A DNA stretch of 64,000 nt from Limnohabitans sp. T6-20. Its GTDB lineage: Bacteria > Pseudomonadota > Gammaproteobacteria > Burkholderiales > Burkholderiaceae_C. The notes beneath the pieces are model-generated. The model saw nothing but the letters and a program-made list of their open reading frames with translations. It had not been told where the DNA came from and did not search any database. Each line of letters starts with the position of its first letter. The stretch's first letter is position 1. A program made the position numbers and the translations under genes. Location: positions 868,001 to 932,000 of the forward strand of contig NZ_NERW01000003.1 of assembly GCF_003063505.1 (NCBI RefSeq). The letters are read 5' to 3'. Positions 1 to 7,720 of this stretch are shown piece by piece.

Positions 1-491
1 CCGCCAAAAGGCACGACTGTGAGGCCCAGTTTTTCTGCGCCGTAGTGCGCGCCCATACCGCCAGTGAACAGGCCGTAGCCATAGCTCACATGCACCATGT
101 CGCCAGGCTTTGCACCACCCGCGCGGATGCTGCGCGCCACCACGGTGGACCAGGTGTCGATGTCTTTGAGGGTGTAACCCACCACCGTGGGTTTGCCGGT
201 GGTGCCGCTGGACGCGTGGATGCGGGCGCAGTTTTCACGCGACACGGCGAACATGCCAAAGGGGTAGCTGTCGCGCAGGTCCGACTTGGTGGTGAAGGGG
301 AACTTGGCGATGTCGGCCAAGCTCTTGCAGTCGTCGGGGTGCACGCCTGCGGCATCGAACTTGGCGCGGTACACGGGCGAGTTGGCATAGGCGTGCTGCA
401 AGGTTTGTTGCAGGCGCTTGAGCTGCAGGCTGCGCAGTTCGTCGATGCTGGCCTTTTCAATCGGCTCCAGGGGGAAGGCTTTTTGACTCAT
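1..491 (-). CDS. paaK: Phenylacetate-CoA ligase, N-terminal part (cut by window edge)
   Basis: Activates phenylacetate to phenylacetyl-CoA with ATP and CoA, the first step of the aerobic paa pathway in the cytoplasm. The 163 visible residues start MSQKAFPLE and include the adenylate-forming P-loop SSGTTGK at about residues 94-100, followed by PTVVGYT, typical of PaaK. The start at 491 gives the usual N-terminus; a start four bases upstream is out of frame. The remaining roughly 270 residues lie beyond the left edge. It is the third gene of a leftward run after paaG and paaI, separated from paaI by 60 bases, and is probably under the same TetR-type control. Confidence 0.93.
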   Translation of the reverse strand, partial: MSQKAFPLEPIEKASIDELRSLQLKRLQQTLQHAYANSPVYRAKFDAAGVHPDDCKSLADIAKFPFTTKSDLRDSYPFGMFAVSRENCARIHASSGTTGKPTVVGYTLKDIDTWSTVVARSIRAGGAKPGDMVHVSYGYGLFTGGMGAHYGAEKLGLTVVPFG

Positions 492-551
492 TCATAACTC
501 CACTTGATCAGCGGGGGACAGGGCTGAAGACCGGTCCCCCAATTTGTTCAT

Positions 552-992
552 TTATTCCGGCACCACGGTGCCTGGGATTTGTGCGCTCTTGCCACGGAAC
601 ATGGCGATCACCTCACCATTTTGGTTGGTGACCTTCATGTCGTAGATGCCGTGGCGACCGCTCAGGGTCTGCTCAACGCCTTCGCAGGTCAGCACATCGC
701 CCAGCTTGCCAGGCTTCAAAAACTCGATGCTGCAGCCTGCCGCCACCGCGTTCTTGTTGTAGCTGTTGCAAGCAAAGGCAAAGGTTGAATCGGCCAGCGT
801 GAAGATGAAGCCGCCGTGGCAAATCTGGTGACCGTTCAGGTGCAGCGACTTGACCTCCATGCGCATCACGGCACGGCCCGGCTCGCAGGCCAGCAGCTCC
901 ATGCCCATGGTGTCTTTGGAGGCCACGTCGACGGCGAACATGGTGTCGCCCACCAGGCGGGCAAGGGCTTGAGGATCAGCGGTGCTCATCAT
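552..992 (-). CDS. paaI: Hydroxyphenylacetyl-CoA thioesterase PaaI
   Basis: A 146-residue hot-dog-fold thioesterase. In the paa pathway it hydrolyses aberrant (hydroxy)phenylacetyl-CoA or ring-opened thioesters and so frees trapped CoA. The segment GHQICHGGFIFTLADSTFAFACNS holds the HGG...AD signature that carries the catalytic Asp in PaaI proteins, and the length is normal. Two consecutive ATG codons start the frame (992 and 989), and either may be used. It lies 10 bases after paaG and is followed by paaK, so the three genes read as one transcript. Confidence 0.92.
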   Translation of the reverse strand: MMSTADPQALARLVGDTMFAVDVASKDTMGMELLACEPGRAVMRMEVKSLHLNGHQICHGGFIFTLADSTFAFACNSYNKNAVAAGCSIEFLKPGKLGDVLTCEGVEQTLSGRHGIYDMKVTNQNGEVIAMFRGKSAQIPGTVVPE

Positions 993-1002
993 TCGCCTTT
1001 GA

Positions 1003-1806
1003 TCATTCGCCAGTAAACAACGGGGCGCGCTTTTGCAAGAAGGCGTTCACGCCTTCCATGTAGTCGTGCGTTTTGCCCAGCGCCGATTGCGTGTCGCGCT
1101 CCACATTCAGGTGCGCGTCCAGCGAGCGGGTGCCCGCGTCGCGCAACAGGTGGCGCGTGGCGACCAGCGCCTTGGTTGGCATCACGGCCAACTTGTCGGC
1201 CATCGCCAACGCAGCGGCCACGCAGTCCTCAGCCACATCCCAGATCAGGCCCCACTCCTTGGCCTTGTCGGCGTTCAGCTTGTCACCCGTCATGGCCAAA
1301 GCCATGGCGCGGGGCAGGCCCAAGCGCTCCACCAGCAGCCAGCTGCCACCCGCGTCCGGAATCAGACCGATCTTGCTGAACGCCTGCACAAAACTGGCCG
1401 TGGGCGCGGCGATCGCGATGTCACAGGCCATGGCCACCGAGGCGCCTGCGCCAGCGGCCACGCCGTTGACGGCGCAGATCACGGGCATGCGCAACGACTG
1501 CAAACGGCGCGTGGTGGGGTTGAAAGCGTCGTGGATCACTGGGCCGGGATCAGCCCGTTCCAGCAAACCAGGGCCGGGGGTGAAGTCGAGTTCAGACAGA
1601 TCCAGACCGGCGCAAAAGCCGCGACCCGCGCCGGTCAGCACCAGGGCGCGCACGGCGGGGTTGGCTTCGGCCTGATCGAGCGCAGTCCACAGGCTGCTGT
1701 GCATCTCGCGGGTGAAGCTGTTGAGGGCCTGGGGGCGGTTGAGCGTGACCAGCGCCACGGCGCCTCGCACTTCGTACAACACCGATGGGGCGGCGGATTC
1801 GGTCAT
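1003..1806 (-). CDS. paaG: PaaG-type isomerase/hydratase of phenylacetate degradation
   Basis: A 267-residue crotonase-family protein. PaaG isomerises ring-1,2-epoxyphenylacetyl-CoA to the oxepin. Visible are the oxyanion-hole segments GAGRGFCAGLDLSEL and AGAGASVAMACDIAIAA, then SKIGLIPDAGGSW. The Asp in IPDAGG is the PaaG-type catalytic residue, and the paired Glu residues of true hydratases are missing. A Shine-Dalgarno GGAGAA sits five bases before the ATG at 1806. It is the first gene of the paaG-paaI-paaK unit, with a TetR-type palindrome 30 bases upstream of the start. Confidence 0.9.
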   Translation of the reverse strand: MTESAAPSVLYEVRGAVALVTLNRPQALNSFTREMHSSLWTALDQAEANPAVRALVLTGAGRGFCAGLDLSELDFTPGPGLLERADPGPVIHDAFNPTTRRLQSLRMPVICAVNGVAAGAGASVAMACDIAIAAPTASFVQAFSKIGLIPDAGGSWLLVERLGLPRAMALAMTGDKLNADKAKEWGLIWDVAEDCVAAALAMADKLAVMPTKALVATRHLLRDAGTRSLDAHLNVERDTQSALGKTHDYMEGVNAFLQKRAPLFTGE

Positions 1807-1836
1807 GGAAGTTCTCCTTACCCAGCGAATTTACCA

Positions 1837-1860
1837 TTAACCGACCGATCGGTTGGTTAA
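1837..1860. promoter_or_regulatory. TetR-type (PaaR-like) operator
   Basis: A 24-base near-perfect palindrome. The left half is TTAACCGACCGA and the right half TCGGTTGGTTAA, with a single mismatched pair. It lies between paaG (leftward) and a crotonase gene (rightward), 30 bases from the paaG start. The ACCGACCG/CGGTCGGT type of site is the pattern I associate with TetR-family PaaR regulators of betaproteobacteria; that link is recalled family knowledge, and no regulator gene lies in the window. Confidence 0.75.
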
Positions 1861-1979
1861 TGTTTTCCCTATGTTGAGCTTTTGAACCGCGCGCGGCCTG
1901 CGCCGTATTTGACAGTCCGGCGGCAGCTGCTGCGGGTATAGTGGAATGCGATATTCAACTCTGATCGATGGAGAGCGTC

Positions 1980-2759
1980 TTGAGCTACGAAAACATTGAA
2001 GTCCGCGTCGAAGGCGGCAAAGTCGGCATCATCACCTTGAACCGCCCCAAGGCGCTGAACGCCCTGAACGGTCAATTGATGGACGAGCTGGGCACAGCGC
2101 TCAAGGCTTTTGACGCCGACGAAGCGATTGGCTGCATGATCATCACCGGCAGCGAAAAAGCCTTTGCAGCGGGTGCCGACATCGCGGCCATGGCCAAGTA
2201 CAACTTCAACGATGTCTACAAACAGGACTTCATCACCCGCAACTGGGAAACCATCCGCACCATCCGCAAGCCCGTGATCGCGGCTGTGGCCGGTTTTGCC
2301 CTGGGGGGTGGCTGCGAGCTGGCCATGATGTGCGACTTCATCATCGCGGCCGACAACGCCAAATTCGGCCAACCCGAAATCAAGATTGGCATCATCCCCG
2401 GTGCCGGTGGCACCCAGCGCCTGCCCCGCGCCGTGGGCAAGTCCAAAGCCATGGACCTGGTGCTGACAGCCCGCATGATGGATGCCCAAGAGGCCGAACG
2501 CGCCGGACTGGTCAGCCGCGTGGTGCCTCTGGACAAAATGATGGACGAAGCCTTGGGCGCCGCCTTGGTGATCTGCGGCTACGGCCAATTGGCCACTATG
2601 GCGGCCAAGGAAAGCGTCAACCGCGCCTTTGAAAGCGGCTTGTCAGACGGTGTGATGTTCGAACGCCGCCTATTCCACGGTCTGTTCGCCACTGCCGATC
2701 AAAAAGAAGGCATGGACGCCTTTTTGAACAAACGTGCACCCAATTTTGTGAACAGCTAA
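1980..2759 (+). CDS. Short-chain enoyl-CoA hydratase (crotonase family)
   Basis: Hydrates trans-2-enoyl-CoA in beta-oxidation or in the lower phenylacetate pathway (PaaF-like). The 259-residue frame has both catalytic Glu contexts, [12 protein letters not shown] and [17 protein letters not shown] place the start at the TTG at 1980 ([13 protein letters not shown]) because GGAG at 1970-1973 is six bases upstream and homologues begin this way; the in-frame ATG at 1968 lacks a ribosome-binding site. Upstream are TTGACA (1909-1914) and TATAGT (1937-1942), but 22 bases apart. It is divergent from paaG across the TetR-type operator and may share its control. It ends just before a strong terminator. 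Confidence 0.88.
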   Translation: MSYENIEVRVEGGKVGIITLNRPKALNALNGQLMDELGTALKAFDADEAIGCMIITGSEKAFAAGADIAAMAKYNFNDVYKQDFITRNWETIRTIRKPVIAAVAGFALGGGCELAMMCDFIIAADNAKFGQPEIKIGIIPGAGGTQRLPRAVGKSKAMDLVLTARMMDAQEAERAGLVSRVVPLDKMMDEALGAALVICGYGQLATMAAKESVNRAFESGLSDGVMFERRLFHGLFATADQKEGMDAFLNKRAPNFVNS

Positions 2760-2783
2760 AGCAACCCGATTGCCAACACCCCG

Positions 2784-2812
2784 GCCCGCCGTGCCTGCAC
2801 GGCGGGCTTTTT
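2784..2812 (+). terminator. Rho-independent terminator of the crotonase gene
   Basis: Perfect 11-base stem GCCCGCCGTGC / GCACGGCGGGC with a two-base apparent loop (four once the closing pair opens), followed directly by five T. It begins 24 bases after the enoyl-CoA hydratase stop codon. Confidence 0.93.
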
Positions 2813-2903
2813 CATGGGTATGGCACACACGCCCTCTGCCACTTTGCGCTTCACTTTCAGGTTCTCGTGCCGATGTATCCATCAAGCACCCTGAAAGTTC
2901 CTC

Positions 2904-3131
2904 ATGCGAATCACCCCCATCTCCATTGGCCAAACACTGCGCCCCATGGCCCCCGTGGTCAATCAGATCGACCGCGTGGAAAAACGAATGGCCCCTGAGG
3001 CCGTCGCTGGGCGAGTCCGGGTGTCTTCGTCAGACAAAAGCGGAAAAGCGGGCAAAAACAGCAGGCTGGGCAGCCCACGCAAAAAAATGAGCTGGAATGG
3101 CTTGGGTGACGCCGTGGACGTTTTCGCCTGA
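2904..3131 (+). CDS. Small hypothetical protein (75 residues, uncertain)
   Basis: An open frame starting MRITPISIGQTLRP and ending GDAVDVFA, with a basic middle (SDKSGKAGKNSRLGSPRKK). It is the only candidate gene between the crotonase terminator and the tRNA. There is no good ribosome-binding site and no recognised domain or membrane segment. It ends 12 bases before a hairpin that belongs to the tRNA on the other strand. It may be a real lineage-specific protein or chance coding. Confidence 0.3.
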   Translation: MRITPISIGQTLRPMAPVVNQIDRVEKRMAPEAVAGRVRVSSSDKSGKAGKNSRLGSPRKKMSWNGLGDAVDVFA

Positions 3132-3143
3132 ACGCCAAAAACC

Positions 3144-3172
3144 AAAAAGCCCACAGTCGCAAAACTGTGGGC
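3144..3172 (-). terminator. Intrinsic terminator downstream of tRNA-Met
   Basis: Read on the minus strand this is the stem GCCCACAGT / ACTGTGGGC with a six-base loop, then TTTTT, a short break and further T. It starts just after the CCA end of the tRNA. The plus strand has only a short T run, so its main direction is leftward. Confidence 0.88.
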
Positions 3173-3180
3173 TTTGTATT

Positions 3181-3257
3181 TGGTGGAGATAGGTGGACTT
3201 GAACCACCGACATCAGCATTATGAATGCTGCGCTCTAACCAACTGAGCTATATCTCC
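3181..3257 (-). tRNA. tRNA-Met (CAT), elongator type
   Basis: A full cloverleaf can be read on the minus strand. The acceptor GGAGATA pairs with TATCTCC; the D arm contains AGCTCAGTTGGTTAGAGC; the anticodon stem CAGCA/TGCTG encloses the loop TTCATAA (anticodon CAT); the T arm is GGTGG-TTCAAGT-CCACC. A discriminator A and an encoded CCA end the 77-base gene. The acceptor is fully paired, unlike initiator tRNA, so an elongator is indicated. A CAT tRNA-Ile2 with lysidine cannot be formally excluded, but the anticodon arm resembles elongator Met. Confidence 0.95.
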
Positions 3258-3373
3258 AGGTAACCTGCTTGCTTCGAAACAAACTGTCTCAAAGCGGATG
3301 ACTGACGTCATCAAGCCAAAAATTATACACAAAATTTCGCCCAACTCTTGCCAGCTGGCGTAACAATCGGCAC

Positions 3374-4216
3374 ATGGGCACACAAAAAGATTTGAGCAAA
3401 ACATCCGCCACACAAGCCGCACAAGTGGTTTGGGCGCACTGGCAATCGGGACAGGTCATGCAAAACTTGCCCGAAGAATGCAGACCTTTGACAACAGAGC
3501 AAGGCTACAAGGTGCAAGCACAACTGCCCTCCGTGTCTGGCCGCAGCGTCGTGGGCTGGAAAATCGCCGCCACCAGCGCCGACGGGCAAAGCCACATCCA
3601 TGTGAGCGGCCCTCTGGCTGGTCGTTTGCTGTCTGGCCAAGTGTTTGAAAGCGGTGCCACTGTACCTTCAGCTGGCAACCGCATGCGGGTGGCTGAACCG
3701 GAATTTGCATTTGCCATGGGGCACGACTTGCCGCCGCAAAACACCTCATACACCGTAGAAGAAGTCATGGCCGCCGTGGCCACACTGCATCCGGCCATTG
3801 AAATACCCGACTCCCGACTGGCTCCATTTACCGAAGCCGGCGAAGCACAATTGCTGGCAGACAACGCATGCGCACGGCATTTTGTCTTGGGGGCGGCGGC
3901 CCCAGATGCCTGGCGCGCACTGGATTTAAGCACCGATACCGTACAGGCCCGTGTTGACCATGGAACCAGCCTGCAATTCACACGCGAAGGCACCGGGGGC
4001 AATGTGCTGGGTGATCCACGCATCGCCTTGACCTGGCTGGCCAACCAACTGTCGGCCTTGGGCATCACTTTGCAAAAAGGCCAAGTGGTGACCACCGGCA
4101 CCTGCATGGTGCCACTGGCGCTGAAACCCGGCGACACGGTGAGCGCAGACTACGGCCTTTTGGGCCATGTGCAGATGACTTTTTCCCCGGACAAACCGGT
4201 GCCGGTGCAAGCATGA
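3374..4216 (+). CDS. 2-keto-4-pentenoate hydratase-like protein (MhpD/FAH fold)
   Basis: A 280-residue member of the fumarylacetoacetase-fold hydratase group, whose enzymes hydrate 2-hydroxypenta-2,4-dienoates or decarboxylate oxalocrotonates after aromatic ring cleavage. Recognisable segments are VVGWKIAATS near residue 60, the metal-site region AEPEFAFAMGHDLP, HPAIEIPDSR in the middle, and near the C-terminus GTGGNVLGDPRIALTWLANQL and VTTGTCMVPLALKPGDTVSADYG. The exact substrate cannot be told. Its stop overlaps the next gene by four bases (ATGA), so the two are translationally coupled. No ring-cleavage dioxygenase is next to it. Confidence 0.8.
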   Translation: MGTQKDLSKTSATQAAQVVWAHWQSGQVMQNLPEECRPLTTEQGYKVQAQLPSVSGRSVVGWKIAATSADGQSHIHVSGPLAGRLLSGQVFESGATVPSAGNRMRVAEPEFAFAMGHDLPPQNTSYTVEEVMAAVATLHPAIEIPDSRLAPFTEAGEAQLLADNACARHFVLGAAAPDAWRALDLSTDTVQARVDHGTSLQFTREGTGGNVLGDPRIALTWLANQLSALGITLQKGQVVTTGTCMVPLALKPGDTVSADYGLLGHVQMTFSPDKPVPVQA

Positions 4217-4917
4217 ACCTGACAGGAGGATGGCATTGGCATTGGCGCGCATGGCGATCGCAAAAGCGCTGGGCGCCTGCTTCTGCGCAGATCGCAGATT
4301 GGTTGATGGCGCAAAGCATGCCGCGCAAGCAACTGATCCTGATCGGCGCCAGTGCAGGCTGGATGTTGCCGACATCCTGGCTGGCGCAATTTGAAGAAAT
4401 ACACGCTTGGGACATCGACCCTTTGGCCGCGCCCTTGTTCCGCTGGCGCCATGAACGCACCTTGAAACGTCAGGGCATTGCCTTGCACCTGCACACCGGC
4501 GATGGCCTGGCCCGATTGACCGATGCCGTTCGGGCCATGCCCGATGCGTTTTTCTGGTTTGACAACGTGCTCGGACAATTGCGCTTTACCGGTGAGCCCC
4601 TGGATCGCGTGAGCCAACGTTTGAAAACGCTGCAGCAAAGCTTGAAGCGCGTGAACTGGGGCAGCGTGCATGACCGCATGTCAGGCCCAACCTTGCCGGA
4701 GGTGACTTTGCCCTTGTCTCGCCCAGGGCTGGCCGGCGTGGCCATGGAGACAGCCGAAGGGCAAGCTTGGCTGCAGCACATGGGGGCCATCAGCCCTTGG
4801 CTAGATCACCTGACCGAGCACGTCCTGCCGAAAGACACACCCGTGCAACACACTGCATGGCCCTTCAAACCGGGCTATGCGCACTGGCTTGAAATGGGCT
4901 GGCATCCCGCTGACTGA
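4213..4917 (+). CDS. Uncharacterised protein with a methyltransferase-like Rossmann segment
   Basis: A 234-residue protein I do not recognise. Residues about 39-75 read KQLILIGASAGWMLP...EEIHAWDIDPLAAPLF. That resembles motif I (glycine-rich loop) and the acidic strand-2 end (D-I-D) of SAM-dependent methyltransferases, followed by HTGDGLARL, FWFDNVLGQLRF and later VNWGSVHDRM. The motifs are weak, so the binding site may be degenerate. It is Trp- and His-rich at the N-terminus (GGWHWHWRAW). It is coupled by a four-base overlap to the hydratase-like gene and converges on the monooxygenase gene with only 23 bases between. Confidence 0.6.
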   Translation: MNLTGGWHWHWRAWRSQKRWAPASAQIADWLMAQSMPRKQLILIGASAGWMLPTSWLAQFEEIHAWDIDPLAAPLFRWRHERTLKRQGIALHLHTGDGLARLTDAVRAMPDAFFWFDNVLGQLRFTGEPLDRVSQRLKTLQQSLKRVNWGSVHDRMSGPTLPEVTLPLSRPGLAGVAMETAEGQAWLQHMGAISPWLDHLTEHVLPKDTPVQHTAWPFKPGYAHWLEMGWHPAD

Positions 4918-4940
4918 CATTCAAAGCCCTGACCAGACTT

Positions 4941-6200
4941 CTAGTCGTTCCGGTTTAAGGCTTCCAGTGAAAAACCAGCGATTTTTTTGTAGTCGTCAGA
5001 AATTTGGCGCAACTCGGCCTGGCTGATCACATCGTCGATGTGGCGAAACGGTTTGCCTTGTGTCAACTCGTCCACCTTGATGTTGATGAAGTCCGGGGGC
5101 GTGCTGCGGTTGGTCAAGACCACCTTCGTGGTCAAAGGCCTGCGCACCGCTTCGTAGCGGTGCAAAGCTTGCACCCGGTCACCGCCAGCGACGTTACTGG
5201 CCAATTCATCGGCCAATGTGCGCGCGTCCACCAGCGCTTGCGCTGAACCGTTGGAGCCACGCGGGTACATGGGGTGCGCCGCATCGCCCAGCAAGGTGAC
5301 GCGACCAAACGTCCACTGGGGAATGGGGTCCTTGTCGACCATGGGGTATTCCAAAATCGAGTCGGCCTTGGCAATCAATTCGGGCACGTTGAGCCAATCG
5401 AAGGTCCAGTCCTTGAACAAGGGCAAGACATCTTCCAAACGGCCTTGGCGGTTCCAGTCATTGGGGCTTTCATTTTGCAAGCCAATTTCCGCCACCCAGT
5501 TGATCAACTGGGTGCCCTGTCCGTCGATGTTGTCGGCAATGGGGTAAATCACCATCTTGCCAGTGTCGATCGAACCCACCCGCATGTAACTTTTGCCCGT
5601 CAGGATCGGCTTGCGCCGTGTGACGCCGCGCCAAGTGTTGATGCCGTTAAAGGCCACTTTTTCGTTGGGGTAAAACACCCGGCGCACCGCGGAGTTGACA
5701 CCATCTGAGGCCACGACCACCCCACAGCGTACCGCTGGCAAGGCTTGGCCTTGTGCATCGGTGAACAGCAAAGTCACGCCATTGTCGTCTTGTTGCATGC
5801 TGGCAAAGCGGTGCCCGGTGTGCACCCGATCACTTCCTAAACGTTGCACCGCCGCGTCCCACAAAATCTTGTGCAACTTGCCCCGGTGAATGCCCACTTC
5901 GGGCAACGCATAGCCGGCATGACGGCCTCGCAGCTCGCTGTAAATGAATTGGCCGTAACGGTTGTAAAACACACTTTCGTAGTTTTCGATGCCTGCTGCC
6001 TCAACCGCTTCGGCCAAGCCCAAAGCAGCCAACTCGCGCATGGCATGTGGCAAGACGGTGATGCCCACACCAATCTCTTGGACCTGCTGCACGGCCTCAA
6101 ACACCTCGCACACCACGCCCCGGTGGTGCAAGTGAAGCGCCAAAGCCAAGCCACCAATCCCGCCGCCCACAATGGCGATGTCTGCTGTTCGTTCTGTCAT
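4941..6200 (-). CDS. FAD-dependent aromatic/heterocycle monooxygenase (PhzS-like)
   Basis: A 419-residue single-component flavin hydroxylase of the p-hydroxybenzoate hydroxylase superfamily. The N-terminus has the dinucleotide motif IVGGGIGGLALALHLHHRG, and the C-terminal half has GDAAHPMYPRGSNGSAQALVDA. The PRGSNGSAQA form is that of PhzS-type enzymes, so an N-heteroaromatic or phenolic substrate hydroxylated with NAD(P)H and oxygen is likely. I start at 6200 (MTERTADIAIVGG) with AAGGA five bases upstream; the longer frame to 6266 would run into the preceding receptor gene. It is the last gene of the long leftward catabolic block. Confidence 0.85.
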   Translation of the reverse strand: MTERTADIAIVGGGIGGLALALHLHHRGVVCEVFEAVQQVQEIGVGITVLPHAMRELAALGLAEAVEAAGIENYESVFYNRYGQFIYSELRGRHAGYALPEVGIHRGKLHKILWDAAVQRLGSDRVHTGHRFASMQQDDNGVTLLFTDAQGQALPAVRCGVVVASDGVNSAVRRVFYPNEKVAFNGINTWRGVTRRKPILTGKSYMRVGSIDTGKMVIYPIADNIDGQGTQLINWVAEIGLQNESPNDWNRQGRLEDVLPLFKDWTFDWLNVPELIAKADSILEYPMVDKDPIPQWTFGRVTLLGDAAHPMYPRGSNGSAQALVDARTLADELASNVAGGDRVQALHRYEAVRRPLTTKVVLTNRSTPPDFINIKVDELTQGKPFRHIDDVISQAELRQISDDYKKIAGFSLEALNRND

Positions 6201-6223
6201 AAGAGTCCTTATGTCCTCACCCA

Positions 6224-7213
6224 TCAATCGGCTGAAATTTGTTTGGAACGGATCACGTTGCCCCACCGTGGATAGTCTTTGGCTACCAAGGCACCCAGTT
6301 CAGCGGGGGTGGATGTGCTGGCATCCATGCCCGAACGGGCCAGCAGTTCCTTGACGTCGTTTTGGCGGATGATGGCTGAGATTTCTGTGTTCAAACGGGC
6401 CACCACTGCAGCGGGTGTTTTGCTGGGGGCATAAAACGCGTACCAAAGGTCCACGTCAATGCGCTGGATACCGACTTCGGCAAAGGTCGGCACATCGGCA
6501 GCCACAGGGTGTCGTTTTTGACTGCCCACCGCGAGCGCCACCAAGCGACCGCTTTTCACAAACCCTGCGGCCACATGGACTGGCAAAAATCCAGCCTGAA
6601 CTTCACAGGCCAACAAATCTTGCGTATAACCCGCCGTGCCTCGGTAAGGCACATGCAACATGAAGGTGTCTGTTTCGAGTTTGAACAACTCCATCGCCAT
6701 GTGGTGGGGCGTTCCCACCCCGGGCGAGCCAAAGTTCAAGCGACCTGGCTGGGCTTTGGCCATCCGGACCAAGTCGCTGGCCGATTTGATGCCTGTTTTG
6801 GGATGGGCCACCAACATCAAGGTGCCATAGGCCGTCATGCCAATGGGGGCAAAGTCGGTGACGGGGTTGTAGCTGCTCTTGGCGCTCATTTGTGTGGCCA
6901 TCAGCATGGTGTTTGCCGTGATCAACAAGGTGTGGCCATCGGGGGCCGACTTGGCCACCGCGTCCGAGCCAATGTTGCCACTGGCACCCGCTTGGTTTTG
7001 CACCACCACCGGCTGCCCCAAGCGCTCGCTCAGGCGCGGTGCTACGGCGCGGGCAATCGTGTCCATGCCCGTGCCGGGCGTGAACGGCACGATGATTTTG
7101 ATGGGCTGGGTCGGGTAAGGCGCAGGTGTCTGGGCTTGCGAAGCACCCATGAGCACCAAGGCCGCCAAGCCCGTCAGCCAATTGCGGCCTGGACGAAGTG
7201 AAAGGAATGTCAT
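6224..7213 (-). CDS. Bug-family tripartite tricarboxylate transporter receptor
   Basis: A 329-residue periplasmic solute-binding protein of the Bug/TctC family. A Sec signal peptide (RNWLTGLAALVLMGASQAQ) is followed by YPTQPIKIIVPFTPGTGMDTIARAVAPRLSERLGQPVVVQNQAGASGNIGSDAVAKSAPDG, the standard Bug opening, and later GVGTPHHMAMELFK. GGAG lies eight bases before the ATG. Bug proteins capture carboxylates or related organic acids; no TctA/TctB membrane partners are nearby, so it may work with a distant transporter or as a sensor. It sits 15 bases after the GNAT gene. Confidence 0.9.
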   Translation of the reverse strand: MTFLSLRPGRNWLTGLAALVLMGASQAQTPAPYPTQPIKIIVPFTPGTGMDTIARAVAPRLSERLGQPVVVQNQAGASGNIGSDAVAKSAPDGHTLLITANTMLMATQMSAKSSYNPVTDFAPIGMTAYGTLMLVAHPKTGIKSASDLVRMAKAQPGRLNFGSPGVGTPHHMAMELFKLETDTFMLHVPYRGTAGYTQDLLACEVQAGFLPVHVAAGFVKSGRLVALAVGSQKRHPVAADVPTFAEVGIQRIDVDLWYAFYAPSKTPAAVVARLNTEISAIIRQNDVKELLARSGMDASTSTPAELGALVAKDYPRWGNVIRSKQISAD

Positions 7214-7228
7214 GAAAATCTCCAGTCG

Positions 7229-7720
7229 TTAATTTTTCAGATCCAGCGCCCAATACTGACCTACCAAATCGTGTCCAAACGAATGGTGGGTCTCTTCGGA
7301 CATCAATTCAAAACCAGCCGTTTGGTAAATGTGCTTGGCCGCGTGCAGGATGTCGTTGGTCCACAAACTCAATTTTTGATAGCCCCGAGCCTTGGCAAAC
7401 AAGATGCATTCTTGCGTCAAGCGCCGACCCAAACCGGTGCCACGCATCTCAGGCTCCACATACAGCAAGCGCAGCTTGGCCTCGGCGTCTGAGACTTTGA
7501 CCAAGAATACCGATCCCACCACCTGCCCATCGCTCTCGGCAATCCAGGCATTTTCGTTAACAGGATCGAAGTTTTTGACAAACTGCGCGGCAATCTCGGC
7601 CACCAAGGCCTCGAAAGTGCCATCCCAGCTATATTCCTGCGCGTACAAAATGCCCTGCCGGTGCGCCACCCAGCCGATGTCGCCCACTTGCAGGCCACGC
7701 AAAACGATGTTGGACGTCAT
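7229..7720 (-). CDS. GNAT-family N-acetyltransferase
   Basis: A 163-residue single-domain GNAT protein. The acetyl-CoA pyrophosphate loop is seen in LYVEPEMRGTGLGRRLTQECILFAKARG, followed by KLSLWTNDILHAAKHIYQTAGFELM, the usual beta5-alpha5 region. It resembles the GNAT half of MarR-GNAT proteins but here stands alone. The substrate is unknown. It overlaps the upstream lyase gene by four bases, so it is part of the catabolic operon and could acetylate an amine intermediate or simply detoxify. Confidence 0.82.
   Translation of the reverse strand: MTSNIVLRGLQVGDIGWVAHRQGILYAQEYSWDGTFEALVAEIAAQFVKNFDPVNENAWIAESDGQVVGSVFLVKVSDAEAKLRLLYVEPEMRGTGLGRRLTQECILFAKARGYQKLSLWTNDILHAAKHIYQTAGFELMSEETHHSFGHDLVGQYWALDLKN

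Noticed and set aside
2904-3131. Leftward overlapping frames opposite the small 75-residue frame
   Set aside because: They cross the tRNA and its terminator and have no family resemblance.
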